Shown: positions 10,379 to 19,683, numbered from the stretch's first letter. The stretch: 64,000 bases of DNA from Pelagibius sp. Alg239-R121 (GCF_947331435.1 NZ_CAMZOF010000001.1:248001-312000), one strand, 5' to 3'. The notes: a model not told the origin generated them from the letters alone. Made by a program: numbers and translations.

Positions 10379-11377
10379 ATGTTCGCCAAGTTCGCCGGCG
10401 CCGCTGCTGTGGCCGCGACCGCCCTGACAAGCACTCTTGCCTTCACGTCGGCCGCCTATGCCGAAAAGCTCGAGACCCTAAACTTCGGCATTATCTCAAC
10501 CGAATCCACGCAGAATCTGAAGAGCGTCTGGAATCCGTTCCTCGCCGATATGGAAAAGAAGCTGGGTACGAAGGTTAAAGCCTTCTTCGCGCCTGACTAC
10601 GCCGGTGTGATCGAAGCCATGCGCTTCAACAAGGTCGACGTGGCTTGGTTCGGTAACAAATCGGCCATGGAAGCCGTTGACCGCGCCGGTGGTGAAGTCT
10701 TCGTGCAAACCGTCGATGTAACCGGTAACCCCGGCTACTGGTCGCTGCTGCTCGCGCACAAGGACAGCAAGCTCGAGAAGCTCGAGGACGTCCTGGCCTG
10801 TAAGGGAGAGCTCGCGTTTGGCAACGGCGATCCTAACTCCACCTCCGGCTTCCTGGTGCCAAGCTACTACGTCTTCGCCCAGAACAGCGTTGATCCGAAG
10901 AAGTGCTACAAGACCGTGCGCAGCGCCAATCACGAGACCAACGCGCTGGCCGTGGCCAACAAACAGGTCGACTTCGCGACCAACAACACTGAAAGCCTGA
11001 GCCGGATCAAAGAGAACAATCCAAAGGCCTTCGAAAACATCAAGGTGATCTGGCAGTCGCCACTGATCCCTTCCGATCCAATCGTCTATCGTAAGAATCT
11101 CTCAGATGACACCAAAGCACAGCTCAAGGCTTTCTTCCTGGGTTACGGCCGTCTGGGCAACGATCTGGAGAACGAAAAAAAGATTCTTGCCGATCTCCAG
11201 TGGGCGCCTTTCCGCGACTCCTCCAACGCGCAGCTTTACCCGATCCGGCAGCTTCAGCTGTTCCGCGACAAGGTCAAGCTGGAGGGCGATGAGCGGATGG
11301 AAACCGGTGAGAAGACGGCGAAGATCGAGACCATCGACGAGAAGCTGGCAACCCTGAAGGTTCTGGCCAACAACTGA
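10379..11377 (+). CDS. phnD: Phosphonate ABC transporter substrate-binding protein
   Basis: The 332-residue periplasmic protein has a clear signal peptide (about 28 residues, cleavage after AYA). The mature protein begins with the PhnD pattern [18 protein letters not shown] and includes [20 protein letters not shown], which forms the phosphonate pocket. GAGGAGAAG precedes the start by 5 bases. It follows phnC and precedes phnE, completing the binding protein of the importer. Ligand breadth (AEP or alkylphosphonates) cannot be told from sequence. A stem-loop after its stop resembles the 3' hairpins that protect binding-protein transcripts. Confidence 0.93.
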   Translation: MFAKFAGAAAVAATALTSTLAFTSAAYAEKLETLNFGIISTESTQNLKSVWNPFLADMEKKLGTKVKAFFAPDYAGVIEAMRFNKVDVAWFGNKSAMEAVDRAGGEVFVQTVDVTGNPGYWSLLLAHKDSKLEKLEDVLACKGELAFGNGDPNSTSGFLVPSYYVFAQNSVDPKKCYKTVRSANHETNALAVANKQVDFATNNTESLSRIKENNPKAFENIKVIWQSPLIPSDPIVYRKNLSDDTKAQLKAFFLGYGRLGNDLENEKKILADLQWAPFRDSSNAQLYPIRQLQLFRDKVKLEGDERMETGEKTAKIETIDEKLATLKVLANN

Positions 11378-11398
11378 CATCAGAATTTGGAAAACTGA

Positions 11399-11426
11399 CG
11401 GCAGCGTTCCCTCTCGGGCGCTGCCG
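11399..11426 (+). other. Stem-loop between phnD and phnE
   Basis: A perfect 8-bp inverted repeat CGGCAGCG / CGCTGCCG with a 12-base loop lies 22 bases after the phnD stop. Only TTT follows, so it is probably a 3'-stabilising or attenuating hairpin that makes phnD more abundant than phnE. Confidence 0.55.
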
Positions 11427-11480
11427 AATTTCCATCCGGTAAGTCCTCACCCAAAAAACACAAACCTCCGGATTACTCCC

Positions 11481-12317
11481 ATGACAGACATCACTCAGCA
11501 CAGCAGCAGGTTCAAAAGCGCAACGCAAAAACCGCCCGCGCTTGAACTTCCACCGCGCGACCTGAAACGCAGCACGTTCAACTTCATCGGTTGGGGGTTG
11601 TTTCTCGTGGTCCTGATGTGGTCGTGGGAAGGCGCCGAAATGCGGCCGCTGGATCTCTTTATCTATGGCGAAAACATGGGCGCATTTGCAACCGGGTTCT
11701 TCCCGCCCAACTTTCATGAATGGCCGACATTTCTCGAGCAGATGATCGTTACCGTGCAGATCGCCCTGTGGGGCACGGTCCTAGCTGTGGTCTGTGCCGT
11801 GCCCTTCGGTGTCCTGTCTGCCGAGAACATCGCCCCCATGTGGATCTACCATCCGACTCGCCGCCTGATGGATTCCGCCCGTGCAATCAATGAAATTGTC
11901 TTTGCCATGCTGTTCGTCGTCGCCGTGGGCCTTGGCCCCTTCGCAGGTGTGCTGGCTTTATGGATCCACACCACCGGCGTTCTCGCCAAACTCTTTTCCG
12001 AAGCCGTCGAAGCGATCGATCCACGCCCGGTCGAAGGCATTCGCGCGACCGGTGCCGGCAAGGTGCAAGAAGTGGTCTTCGGTGTGATCCCGCAGGTTCT
12101 GCCGCTCTGGATCTCTTTCTCGCTCTATCGCTTCGAATCCAACGTGCGCTCAGCCACCGTTGTCGGTATCGTGGGGGCCGGCGGCATCGGTGTCGTCCTG
12201 TGGGAATATATCCGTGGTTTCTACTACTCCGAAACGGCCGCCGTCATGATTATCATCATCGCTACCGTCGTCGTGCTGGATGTGATCTCCCAACGTCTGC
12301 GCAAGCTGGTTCTGTGA
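11481..12317 (+). CDS. phnE: Phosphonate ABC transporter permease
   Basis: The 278-residue inner-membrane protein has a cytoplasmic head of about 35 residues, then six membrane segments. It carries the PhnE coupling region [20 protein letters not shown] and the downstream [10 protein letters not shown] segment. Only one permease gene is present; many alphaproteobacteria have phnE1 and phnE2, so this one should act as a homodimer. Its TGA overlaps the GTG start of phnN, indicating translational coupling. Confidence 0.93.
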   Translation: MTDITQHSSRFKSATQKPPALELPPRDLKRSTFNFIGWGLFLVVLMWSWEGAEMRPLDLFIYGENMGAFATGFFPPNFHEWPTFLEQMIVTVQIALWGTVLAVVCAVPFGVLSAENIAPMWIYHPTRRLMDSARAINEIVFAMLFVVAVGLGPFAGVLALWIHTTGVLAKLFSEAVEAIDPRPVEGIRATGAGKVQEVVFGVIPQVLPLWISFSLYRFESNVRSATVVGIVGAGGIGVVLWEYIRGFYYSETAAVMIIIIATVVVLDVISQRLRKLVL

Positions 12318-12907
12318 CCTCGAAGCGCGCAGGGCGCGGCACGCTCGTCCTGGTCGTCGGGCCGTCCGGTTCAGGCAAAGACAGCATTCTCGGTGGCGTC
12401 GAAACTGCACTCGGCAAGGATCGTGACTTCTATTTTCCCCGCCGCGATATCACCCGCCCTGGAGCTTTCGGCGGCGAACCATATCGTTCACTTTCAGTTG
12501 ATGAATTTCAGGACCAAAAGGCGAAAGGCGCTTATAGTCTGTCCTGGTTTGCGCACGGACTCAGTTACGGCATTCCTAAAGTCATCGAACGGCAGCTGGA
12601 TAACGGCCATCATGTCGTAGTGAATGTCTCCCGCGGAGTCATTCCCGAAGCACGGCAGCGTCTGCAGCCAGTCCGGATTGTCTCCATTGAAGTGCCCCAA
12701 GAAACCCTGCGGCACCGCCTGAAGGGACGCAATCGCGAATCTGAATCCGAGATCGAGCTGCGGCTCGAACGCGCAGCGGCTTTTAAGATAAAGGGACAGG
12801 ATGTGTTCGGCTTGAACAATGAGTCAACTTTGGACTCAGCGGTGGAAAAATTCGTCGCCTTGCTGACAGAGATCAGCCAAGCAATGGAAAACGCCCGCGC
12901 TCATTAA
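12314..12907 (+). CDS. phnN: Ribose 1,5-bisphosphokinase
   Basis: The 197-residue protein has a guanylate-kinase-like fold with P-loop GPSGSGKDS and the PhnN-typical FPRRDITRP segment. It phosphorylates ribose 1,5-bisphosphate to PRPP, the last step of the C-P lyase route. I start it at GTG 12314, which overlaps the phnE stop; the longer open frame upstream lies inside phnE in another frame and has no similarity to the family. Its 3' end overlaps the 3' end of the convergent DUF1045 gene by 35 bp (12873-12907), so the two transcripts are antisense at their tails. Confidence 0.92.
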   Translation: MTSKRAGRGTLVLVVGPSGSGKDSILGGVETALGKDRDFYFPRRDITRPGAFGGEPYRSLSVDEFQDQKAKGAYSLSWFAHGLSYGIPKVIERQLDNGHHVVVNVSRGVIPEARQRLQPVRIVSIEVPQETLRHRLKGRNRESESEIELRLERAAAFKIKGQDVFGLNNESTLDSAVEKFVALLTEISQAMENARAH

Positions 12908-13568
12908 ATCGCGCACCAGCCTCCGGCTGCTCACACAGCGAAATGGCCTCGATGGTCAGAGGTTTTTCGACAAGCGGTTCAAGTATCGGCTTTAAGATAG
13001 ACAGCAAGCGTGATTGTCCGGTTTCATCCAGCCGGTTACTCAGGGTCATGTGGAACCGGAACTCTTCCAAGACGTAAGGATAACCCCATTTCATAAGTAG
13101 GTCTTCCTGGCGTTCGGTCAGCCCTGCGCCCCGACGGATCGCCAGCTCTTCGTCCGTTGACGGTTTGCGGAACGCGTCCAGACGACGGACGGCATCGCCT
13201 GCCAAAGCGTCAAGATCCGACGTTGATTCGGAAGTCCTCAAGGCAAGGAAATCACCCAGAATGACCAGTTCCATCGGTGGCAGAACAACACGTGGGCGTT
13301 CGGCTGCAAAATCGGCCAGAGCCATTTCAAGGGCCGTCAATTCCATATCTTCAGCCAGAAAAAACGGGGGCTTTAAAGTCGCGTGAAAGCCGTAAGTCCG
13401 CGGCGCGGATGTCATCGATCGCCGGTGATCCGGGTCGATCAGCCCGGACCAAGGAACTTCGTCTCCAAACACGGTTGCACCTGGCTCGTCGTTCAGCCAG
13501 GCATTTGCAAAACGCGCCAGATCACTGGAACGCTCAGGTGTGTAATAAATTGCGTAGCGTGCAGTCAC
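12873..13568 (-). CDS. DUF1045 phosphonate-operon protein, 2H phosphoesterase-like
   Basis: This 231-residue protein of the DUF1045 family (known as a putative phosphonate metabolism protein) is found in C-P lyase operons. It contains two His-x-Thr motifs about 110 residues apart, at 62-64 (FHATLK) and 173-175 (FHMTLS). This is the signature of 2H phosphoesterases such as LigT, which open cyclic phosphodiesters. The C-P lyase route yields 5-phosphoribosyl 1,2-cyclic phosphate, normally opened by PhnP. No phnP lies in this window, so this protein is a reasonable candidate for that step (inference). It overlaps the HD gene by 4 bp and is the last gene of the phnG-M transcript. Confidence 0.87.
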   Translation of the reverse strand: MTARYAIYYTPERSSDLARFANAWLNDEPGATVFGDEVPWSGLIDPDHRRSMTSAPRTYGFHATLKPPFFLAEDMELTALEMALADFAAERPRVVLPPMELVILGDFLALRTSESTSDLDALAGDAVRRLDAFRKPSTDEELAIRRGAGLTERQEDLLMKWGYPYVLEEFRFHMTLSNRLDETGQSRLLSILKPILEPLVEKPLTIEAISLCEQPEAGARFNERGRFPLLG

Positions 13569-14131
13569 GTCAATCCAGACCGCAGTGAGTTTTCAATGTG
13601 TTCGCGATACGCCTCGAACCCAGGTACCACTGCGTCGACATCCTTGGCCATATCGTCCCAACGTCGAAGCTTGACGGCATCCTCTGCTCCAGGCTGCCGC
13701 GACCAGGATTCCGCTTCATCGGCAGAAAAAGCGCCCCCTTGCAGTTCAAGACTTCGAACCGACACGGGCGACAGGATCTCGGCGTAACCAGGTTCGGTCG
13801 CAACAAGATAACGCTTGGCTGCAACGTGGTGCCGAATCGCATCTGTCACCTCCTCCTTGAACCAACGACTCAGGAAGGCCGCTCCGCAGGTCTCATGAAG
13901 AGCATCTTCGCCGCGCTCGGCCGCACCCTTTTCATCGCCATTTAGCAAGTGTCCGATGTCGTGCAGCAAGGCTGCGACAATCAGGTGTGACGCAGCCCCG
14001 GACTTTTCCGCCTGGTCCGCCGACTGCAAAGCGTGCTCGAGCTGTGTAACGGCTTCAGCGTCATAGAGCTGTCCGCCGCCATTCTCGTAGATATCGCGCA
14101 TCAGGGTGAAGGGATCTTCCGTCACAGCCAA
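13565..14131 (-). CDS. PhnZ-like HD-domain mixed-valence di-iron oxygenase
   Basis: The 188-residue protein matches the phosphonate-operon HDIG family that includes PhnZ, which cleaves 1-hydroxy-2-aminoethylphosphonate to glycine and phosphate with O2. The di-iron ligands can be placed by recall of PhnZ: His33, His57-Asp58 (LLHDIGHL), His79, His102 (HHVAAKRYLV) and Asp159 (RWDD). The PhnZ substrate-lid residues Tyr and Glu are kept as Tyr23 and Glu26. The required partner PhnY* dioxygenase is not in this window, so the substrate may be a pre-hydroxylated or different phosphonate. It sits between phnM and the DUF1045 gene. Confidence 0.87.
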   Translation of the reverse strand: MAVTEDPFTLMRDIYENGGGQLYDAEAVTQLEHALQSADQAEKSGAASHLIVAALLHDIGHLLNGDEKGAAERGEDALHETCGAAFLSRWFKEEVTDAIRHHVAAKRYLVATEPGYAEILSPVSVRSLELQGGAFSADEAESWSRQPGAEDAVKLRRWDDMAKDVDAVVPGFEAYREHIENSLRSGLT

Positions 14132-14160
14132 GCCTCCGATTGCTTTTAATCACCAAGACC

Positions 14161-15303
14161 TTATACGACGCGCACACCCTCGCGCCAGACACAGCGTACA
14201 ACCGGCATGTCTTTATGATCGCAAACCCGCACGAGATCGGCGCGCAGGCCCGGCGCGATTTCGCCACGATCGTCCAATGCAACCATGCGGGCTGGGTTTT
14301 TGGTCACAATCGCCATGGCGTCGGGCAACGTCAGCCCCACGCGCCGGTGGAGACAGAAGGCACCGTGCAGCAGACTGATCGGCGCATAATCCGACGAGAG
14401 GCTATCCAGAAGTCCTTTTTCGGCCAACTCCGATGCCGAAACATTGCCAGAGTGAGAACGGCCCCGCACGACATTCGGTGCGCCGGCGACTGTCGCCATG
14501 CCACTATCGTGGGCAGCGCGTGCAGCCTCCAGCGTCGTCGGGAATTCTGAAATCGTAATTCCGAGAGAGTCCGCCTCCTTGATGTGATCTTCCGTCGCAT
14601 CGTCGTGACTCGCCAAAGGAATAGATTGATCATTACAAATCCCGGACAGAGCCTGCCGGTTCTTGTCGGCATAGCGCAGGTGTTCCTGCTGCTGGCTGTC
14701 GATGAAGGCGTTCAACTCCTCATCGTTCATCTTGTACTTACCGCTGTAATAGTTTTTGAACTGTGCCAGATCAACAAACTGGCGTTGACCAGGCGTGTGA
14801 TCCATCAAAGATACAAGGCGAAGCAAAGGCGCATCCTTGATCCGGCCGAACGTGCTCAAGACGTTCTCGGTCGCCAACTCGCAGCGCAGGTGGACGTAGT
14901 GTTCGCTGCGCAGGAGGTCGTTATCCTGCGCCTGCTCGATCCCCTCAATCGCGGCCGTAACAGTCTCTTCCATGGCAACATCGGAAGAACGGTCGCCGAT
15001 GCGAAGGGCGTCGAAAACCGTGGTGATGCCGGCGGCCGCCAGAACGGAATCATGAGTAAAGAGAGCAGGAAGCATGGGCCAGACAACACCCGGCCGAGGG
15101 CGAATGTGACCTTCCAGATTATCGGTGTGAACCTCGATCAGGCCCGGAACCAGATAATCTCCCTCAAGATCGATTACCGATGGCAGTTGACTGTTTCCTG
15201 GTTCGATAGATTTTATGCGGCCATCTTCCACCGCCACCGTACCTTCGACGACCTCGTCGGCCGTAACGATCTTGGCGTTGGTAAAGAGTGTTTCCATGGT
15301 CAT
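14161..15303 (-). CDS. phnM: Alpha-D-ribose 1-methylphosphonate 5-triphosphate diphosphatase
   Basis: The 380-residue amidohydrolase-fold enzyme removes pyrophosphate from ribose 1-alkylphosphonate 5-triphosphate. The metal-binding start VPGLIEVHTDNLEGH and the later SLMDHTPGQ and LASHDDAT segments match PhnM. It overlaps phnL by ATGA, indicating coupling. It supplies the 5-phosphate substrate of PhnJ. Length agrees with the E. coli protein. Confidence 0.95.
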   Translation of the reverse strand: MTMETLFTNAKIVTADEVVEGTVAVEDGRIKSIEPGNSQLPSVIDLEGDYLVPGLIEVHTDNLEGHIRPRPGVVWPMLPALFTHDSVLAAAGITTVFDALRIGDRSSDVAMEETVTAAIEGIEQAQDNDLLRSEHYVHLRCELATENVLSTFGRIKDAPLLRLVSLMDHTPGQRQFVDLAQFKNYYSGKYKMNDEELNAFIDSQQQEHLRYADKNRQALSGICNDQSIPLASHDDATEDHIKEADSLGITISEFPTTLEAARAAHDSGMATVAGAPNVVRGRSHSGNVSASELAEKGLLDSLSSDYAPISLLHGAFCLHRRVGLTLPDAMAIVTKNPARMVALDDRGEIAPGLRADLVRVCDHKDMPVVRCVWREGVRVV

Positions 15304-16076
15304 ATCGCGAGATCCTGCCTGTCTTCGCTATCCACTGTGTCCGGGGCATCCCGGTTTCCGTCCGGGGCTGCGACGTGGTGGCGATGGGTGCAAACCGCGT
15401 CACGCACTTCTTCGTCATGAAAAATTCCCACGACGGCCGCACCGCGGTCGCGTGCCTCCAGAATCAATTCAATGACGGTTTGTCGATTGTCCGCATCCAG
15501 CGAAGCGGTCGGCTCATCCAGCAGCAATGCCGGATAGTCTACCACCATGGTGCGTGCAATGTTGATCCTTTGCTGTTCGCCGCCTGAGAAAGTTGCGGGG
15601 GCCAGATCCCAATGGCGCGTAGGGATTCGAAGACGCGTGAGCAGGGTCGCAGCCTTCTCGCGCGCGGCTTCAGGTTCAACCCCCAAGGTAATTAAAGGTT
15701 CACTGACCAAATCAATCGATGCGATGCGCGGAATGACGCGCAGGAACTGACTAACGTATCCAAGCGTCTCGCGCCGAAGGGCCAGAACCACCCGCGGTTC
15801 TGCACCAACAAGATTGGTCATTCGACCCTTGTGCCGGATGAGGACAGCACCGGACTGCGGCAGATAGTTTCCATAGAGGCATCGCAACACCGTTGATTTT
15901 CCCGCCCCGGAGGGCCCCATCAAGGCAACACAGTCGCCCGGCGCCACTGACAGGTCCGTGGAGGAGAGAACATCGAGTTTGATACCGCCCTGTGTATGCA
16001 GTGTGAAACTTTTGTGAAGATTCCGAACCTGGATGATGGGCGCCGTAGGTTTCAAATCGCTCATATCTCCGGTCAT
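15300..16076 (-). CDS. phnL: C-P lyase subunit, ABC-type ATPase PhnL
   Basis: The 258-residue ABC ATPase has Walker A GPSGAGKST, signature FSGGEQQRINIART and Walker B LLLDEPTASLD. PhnL forms ABC dimers with PhnK on the C-P lyase core complex rather than serving transport. The C-terminal tail is longer than E. coli PhnL and rich in Asp and His. Two nearby starts are possible (Met1 and Met5). It lies 77 bp after phnK and overlaps phnM by 4 bp. Confidence 0.93.
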   Translation of the reverse strand: MTGDMSDLKPTAPIIQVRNLHKSFTLHTQGGIKLDVLSSTDLSVAPGDCVALMGPSGAGKSTVLRCLYGNYLPQSGAVLIRHKGRMTNLVGAEPRVVLALRRETLGYVSQFLRVIPRIASIDLVSEPLITLGVEPEAAREKAATLLTRLRIPTRHWDLAPATFSGGEQQRINIARTMVVDYPALLLDEPTASLDADNRQTVIELILEARDRGAAVVGIFHDEEVRDAVCTHRHHVAAPDGNRDAPDTVDSEDRQDLAI

Positions 16077-16153
16077 CGCGAACCAAACCTCTTTTTCATC
16101 GCAGAACTTGTCGTTCTATATCTCATCCTGGCCCCTTCATCCTGGCACTCGAG

Positions 16154-16981
16154 TTAAACCGGTAAAATGGAAGACACCAGCATCTGGCTGTAAGGGTGCT
16201 GCGGGTCGTCAAGCACTTGATCCGTCAATCCTGTCTCCACAACTTCGCCTCCCTGCATGACCATAATGCGATGAGACAGCAGGCGTGCGACCGCAAGATC
16301 ATGTGTCACCAGAACAGCGGAGAGCTGCAACTTCGTCACGAGGCTGCGCAACAGGTCCAACAACCTTGCTTGTACCGATACATCGAGACCACCCGTAGGT
16401 TCGTCCATGAACACCAATCGTGGATGGGTCACCAGATTGCGGGCTATTTGAAGGCGTTGTTGCATGCCTCCGGAGAAGGTATTCGGCTGATGGTCAAGGC
16501 GTGCAGAATCCAGTTCGACCCGATCCATCCAGTTCTCCGCAGCGCCGCGTATCTTACCATAATTGCGTGCCCCGACCGCGATCATACGCTCGGCAATGTT
16601 GGCTCCGGCACTGACCCGCATACGCAGGCCTTCGCGCGGATTCTGATGCACGAACCCCCAGTCGGTGCGCATCAGAAATCTCCGTTCCGCCTCGCTCAAA
16701 GCGTGAATGTCACGCATCACGCCGTCACGCATCAGATATTCGATCTGCCCGGTGTCGCAGGACAGCAGAGCCGAAATGCACTTCAGCAGCGTCGTCTTAC
16801 CGGATCCGGATTCCCCCACGACGGCCAGAATTTCCCCTGGCCAGAGATCAAAGGAAACATCACGGCAGGCCGGGAGGCCGCCGTAGCTCTTGGCGAGTTC
16901 AGTGACCCGCAGCAGAGGCAGTTCGCTAGCAGGCGTTCCGGCTTGCGACATATGGGCTCGCGTCCTATCGGTCTGAGTCAC
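16154..16981 (-). CDS. phnK: C-P lyase subunit, ABC-type ATPase PhnK
   Basis: The 275-residue ABC ATPase has Walker A GESGSGKTT, signature FSGGMQQRLQIARNL and Walker B LVFMDEPTGGLD. PhnK docks on the PhnJ surface of the PhnGHIJ core. Its start overlaps the phnJ stop by 4 bp (ATGA), consistent with stoichiometric production. About 20 residues precede the first ABC strand, more than in E. coli; an internal start is possible. Confidence 0.94.
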   Translation of the reverse strand: MTQTDRTRAHMSQAGTPASELPLLRVTELAKSYGGLPACRDVSFDLWPGEILAVVGESGSGKTTLLKCISALLSCDTGQIEYLMRDGVMRDIHALSEAERRFLMRTDWGFVHQNPREGLRMRVSAGANIAERMIAVGARNYGKIRGAAENWMDRVELDSARLDHQPNTFSGGMQQRLQIARNLVTHPRLVFMDEPTGGLDVSVQARLLDLLRSLVTKLQLSAVLVTHDLAVARLLSHRIMVMQGGEVVETGLTDQVLDDPQHPYSQMLVSSILPV

Positions 16982-17889
16982 TCGGCGGCCTCCCGCTTTC
17001 GATTGCAGTGATCCGAGTCCGAGCAGACAAACATGCGACCGCCGCGGTCATCGGTGACGACTTCGTCGAGGAAGGTATTTTCCGCGCCACAAAGTTCACA
17101 GGACTGTTCCCATTGCTGGATCTCGAAGGGATGGTCTTCGAAATCCAAGCTATAAACCGCCGTATGTGGTGGAATGGCGTAGATCCGTTTTTCGCGGCCC
17201 GCACCGAACAGCTGCAACGCCGGCATGCGGTGCATTTTCGGATTGTCGAATTTCGGTGTCGGCGAGGGGTCCATGATGTAGTGACTGTTGACCTTGACCG
17301 GATAAGCATAGGTGGTTGCGATGTGCCCATGCGTCGCAATGTCTTCATAAAGTTTGACGTGCATGAGGCCGTATTCACCCAGGGCATGCATCTTGCGCGT
17401 TTCGCTTTCGCGCGGCTCCAGGAAGCGCAAAGGTTCTGGAATCGGCACTTGATAAACCAGGATCTGATCCTCGCTTAGCGGCTTCTCGGGAATGCGATGC
17501 CGGGTCTGGATGATCGAAGCTTCTTCCGTGTGCTCGGTGGTTTCGACTGCGGCGGTGCGCACAAAGAACTGGCGGATGCTGACGGCGTTGGTGGTGTCGT
17601 CAGCGCCCTGATCGATGACTTTCAAAACATCATCAGGGCCCAGAATGCTCGCGGTCACCTGAACGCCGCCGGTGCCCCAGCCGTACGGCATCGGCATCTC
17701 ACGGCTGGCAAAGGGCACCTGATATCCTGGGATCGCAACCGCTTTCAGAATCGCGCGGCGGATCATCCGTTTGGTCTGTTCGTCCAGGTAAGCGAAGTTG
17801 TAGTTGGGATCCGGTCCAATCTTGTCAGCGTGGCCATGCTCGACCGCTTCGCTCTGCGCCGGATTTTTCTGAGCTGACTGCGTCATCAC
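16978..17889 (-). CDS. phnJ: Carbon-phosphorus lyase, radical SAM-type catalytic subunit PhnJ
   Basis: The 303-residue enzyme breaks the C-P bond with a 5'-deoxyadenosyl radical, giving the alkane and 5-phosphoribosyl 1,2-cyclic phosphate. The C-terminal cluster motif is fully kept as C-X2-C-X21-C-X5-C, where three Cys hold the 4Fe-4S cluster and the last is the proposed thiyl radical Cys. The core AIPGYQVPFASREMPMPYGWG-like region near residue 55 is also typical. It lies between phnI and phnK in the operon and is the most diagnostic gene of the pathway. Confidence 0.97.
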   Translation of the reverse strand: MMTQSAQKNPAQSEAVEHGHADKIGPDPNYNFAYLDEQTKRMIRRAILKAVAIPGYQVPFASREMPMPYGWGTGGVQVTASILGPDDVLKVIDQGADDTTNAVSIRQFFVRTAAVETTEHTEEASIIQTRHRIPEKPLSEDQILVYQVPIPEPLRFLEPRESETRKMHALGEYGLMHVKLYEDIATHGHIATTYAYPVKVNSHYIMDPSPTPKFDNPKMHRMPALQLFGAGREKRIYAIPPHTAVYSLDFEDHPFEIQQWEQSCELCGAENTFLDEVVTDDRGGRMFVCSDSDHCNRKREAAE

Positions 17890-17901
17890 TTCACCCTGTC
17901 C

Positions 17902-19044
17902 CTATTCTGCGGCTTCGACGGCTTGAGGGTCTTTTTCACCCAAATCCGCCTCTCGCCGTTCGCGGCGCATCTTGCGCACCAGCTCCAGTTCCGACTGGAA
18001 GTCCACGTAGTGCGGCAGTTTGAGGTGCTCCACGAAGCCGCTGGCTTGAATATTGTCGCTGTGCTCCATGACGAATTCTTCGTCCTGCGCTGGACTGTCC
18101 ACCACTTCCCCTAGTTCGCGTCCCTTCAGAGCACGATCGACCAGAGCCATGGCCATGACCTTGCGCTCACAGTGTCCGAAACTGAGGCCATAGCCGCGCG
18201 TGAATTGCGGCGGCGCTTCTGTGGAACCCTTGAACTGGTTGACCATCTGACATTCGCTGAGGGTCACCTCGCCGATTTCGATGGGAAAACCAAGATCCTC
18301 CGGCACGAATTCGACCGCCACTTCGCCGAGGCGTATCTCGCCGGCGAAGGGGTGGCTGCGGCCATAACCTCGCTGAGTCGAATACCCCAGGGCCAACAGA
18401 AATCCCTCATCACCACGTGCCAGATTCTGCAGCCGGACGTCGCGGTCCACGGGAAAGTTCATGGGCTCGCGGGTCAGATCACCGATGGACTCGGGTTTTT
18501 CCCCAGGCCGCTCTTCCTCAATCAAACCTTCATGCTTAAGAAGATCAACGACGCGCGGCATGGAGTCGTCCAATTGCGCAACCCCATCGGGCAGCTCGGC
18601 AAAATCGGATCCGGAGGTCTCACCTTCGTCCCCTTCTTCCGCGGCCAGCTTGAAATCCAACAGGCGGTGAGTGTAATCGAAGGTCGGCCCCAGAACCTGA
18701 CCGCCGGGAATATCCTTGAAGGTCGCGGAGATCCGGCGCCGGATGCCCATTTTGGCCGTATCGACCGCAGCGGAGTAACCGAAGCGGGGCAAGGTGGTCC
18801 GATAAGCACGGATCAGAAAGATCGCCTCGATCAGATCGCCACGTGCCTGTTTGATGGCAAGCGCTGCCAGTTTGCGGTCGTATAGCGAACCCTCCGTCAT
18901 AACCCGGTCGACCGACAAGCTGAGTTGCTCTTCGATCTGTGCAGTCGAAAGTTCAGGCACGGCAAGGTCGCCCCTGCGCTCTTCCGCAAGAAGCTTGTGC
19001 GCCTCATTGATTGCCGCTTCGCCGCCCTTGACCGCGACATACAT
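17902..19044 (-). CDS. phnI: C-P lyase core subunit PhnI
   Basis: The 380-residue PhnI begins MYVAVKGGEAAINEAHKLL, the typical start, and contains the FDYTHRLLDFKL and GYGRSHPFAGEIR segments of the family. With PhnG, PhnH and PhnL it displaces adenine from MgATP to attach ribose triphosphate to the phosphonate; it also forms the PhnI-PhnJ interface of the core. It is 3 bp after phnH and 12 bp before phnJ. An insert rich in Glu, Asp and Gly near residues 130-160 is a small lineage feature. Confidence 0.96.
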   Translation of the reverse strand: MYVAVKGGEAAINEAHKLLAEERRGDLAVPELSTAQIEEQLSLSVDRVMTEGSLYDRKLAALAIKQARGDLIEAIFLIRAYRTTLPRFGYSAAVDTAKMGIRRRISATFKDIPGGQVLGPTFDYTHRLLDFKLAAEEGDEGETSGSDFAELPDGVAQLDDSMPRVVDLLKHEGLIEEERPGEKPESIGDLTREPMNFPVDRDVRLQNLARGDEGFLLALGYSTQRGYGRSHPFAGEIRLGEVAVEFVPEDLGFPIEIGEVTLSECQMVNQFKGSTEAPPQFTRGYGLSFGHCERKVMAMALVDRALKGRELGEVVDSPAQDEEFVMEHSDNIQASGFVEHLKLPHYVDFQSELELVRKMRRERREADLGEKDPQAVEAAE

Positions 19045-19047
19045 GGC

Positions 19048-19683
19048 TCAGACCTCCACTTGCGTTGTACGAGGCAGCGCCGCAATCCGGTCTTCTGCGC
19101 AGAGAACGATGTCCACACCCTTGGGGAAACGCGCATGATTCTCCTGAACCTGCTGCCAGAAACCGCCAGGAAGACCTTTGCCCTGAATCGTCTGTTTGTT
19201 TTCGATGCCCGGACCGCGCAGAACGACACCACGGCTATCGTCCAGGCGTTCGACCTGGATGAGAAGCGTCGCGGATTTGTCCGGATATTCATCGCTGCCT
19301 TCCGGGAAGGCATCGAGCGACGGCATTTTACAGGGATCGGTGATAATTGCGAATGCCGCATGACCGTGCGCCTCGACAATGGGACAACCACAGTGAAAGC
19401 GGAGATAATCGACCAAAGCCTGTTGCGCAGCGGCAGCAGGGTCCAGCCAGAGGGGCGTATCGAAGTCGAGCAGTGTCAGGGCTGCGGCTGCAGTCGTCTG
19501 CGCCAGAGATGCCGGCACCTCCAGCAATAATTCACAGGGAACTATATGCCCCGGCCGGGACATCGCGCTCAACAGGACCCGGTACATGGCCTGCGACTGC
19601 AAGACAGGGTTATCGAAGCCCACGTTCGTGACCGCAATGCCTTCCGCACCACGGCCGGACGTCTGGCTATCTGTTCCGATCAT
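19048..19683 (-). CDS. phnH: C-P lyase core subunit PhnH
   Basis: The 211-residue PhnH has the family features FDNPVLQSQAMYRVLLSAMSRPG near the start and FPKGVDIVLCAEDRIAALPRTT at the end. It is a structural subunit related to PLP-transferase folds but without catalytic lysine, and is needed for the nucleosidase step. Its ATG shares one base with the phnG stop (TGATG), so translation is coupled. Confidence 0.95.
   Translation of the reverse strand: MIGTDSQTSGRGAEGIAVTNVGFDNPVLQSQAMYRVLLSAMSRPGHIVPCELLLEVPASLAQTTAAAALTLLDFDTPLWLDPAAAAQQALVDYLRFHCGCPIVEAHGHAAFAIITDPCKMPSLDAFPEGSDEYPDKSATLLIQVERLDDSRGVVLRGPGIENKQTIQGKGLPGGFWQQVQENHARFPKGVDIVLCAEDRIAALPRTTQVEV

Noticed and set aside
11960-12313. 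Upstream extension of the phnN reading frame
   Set aside because: It lies wholly inside phnE in another frame, is Arg-rich without family similarity, and GTG 12314 gives the normal PhnN length.
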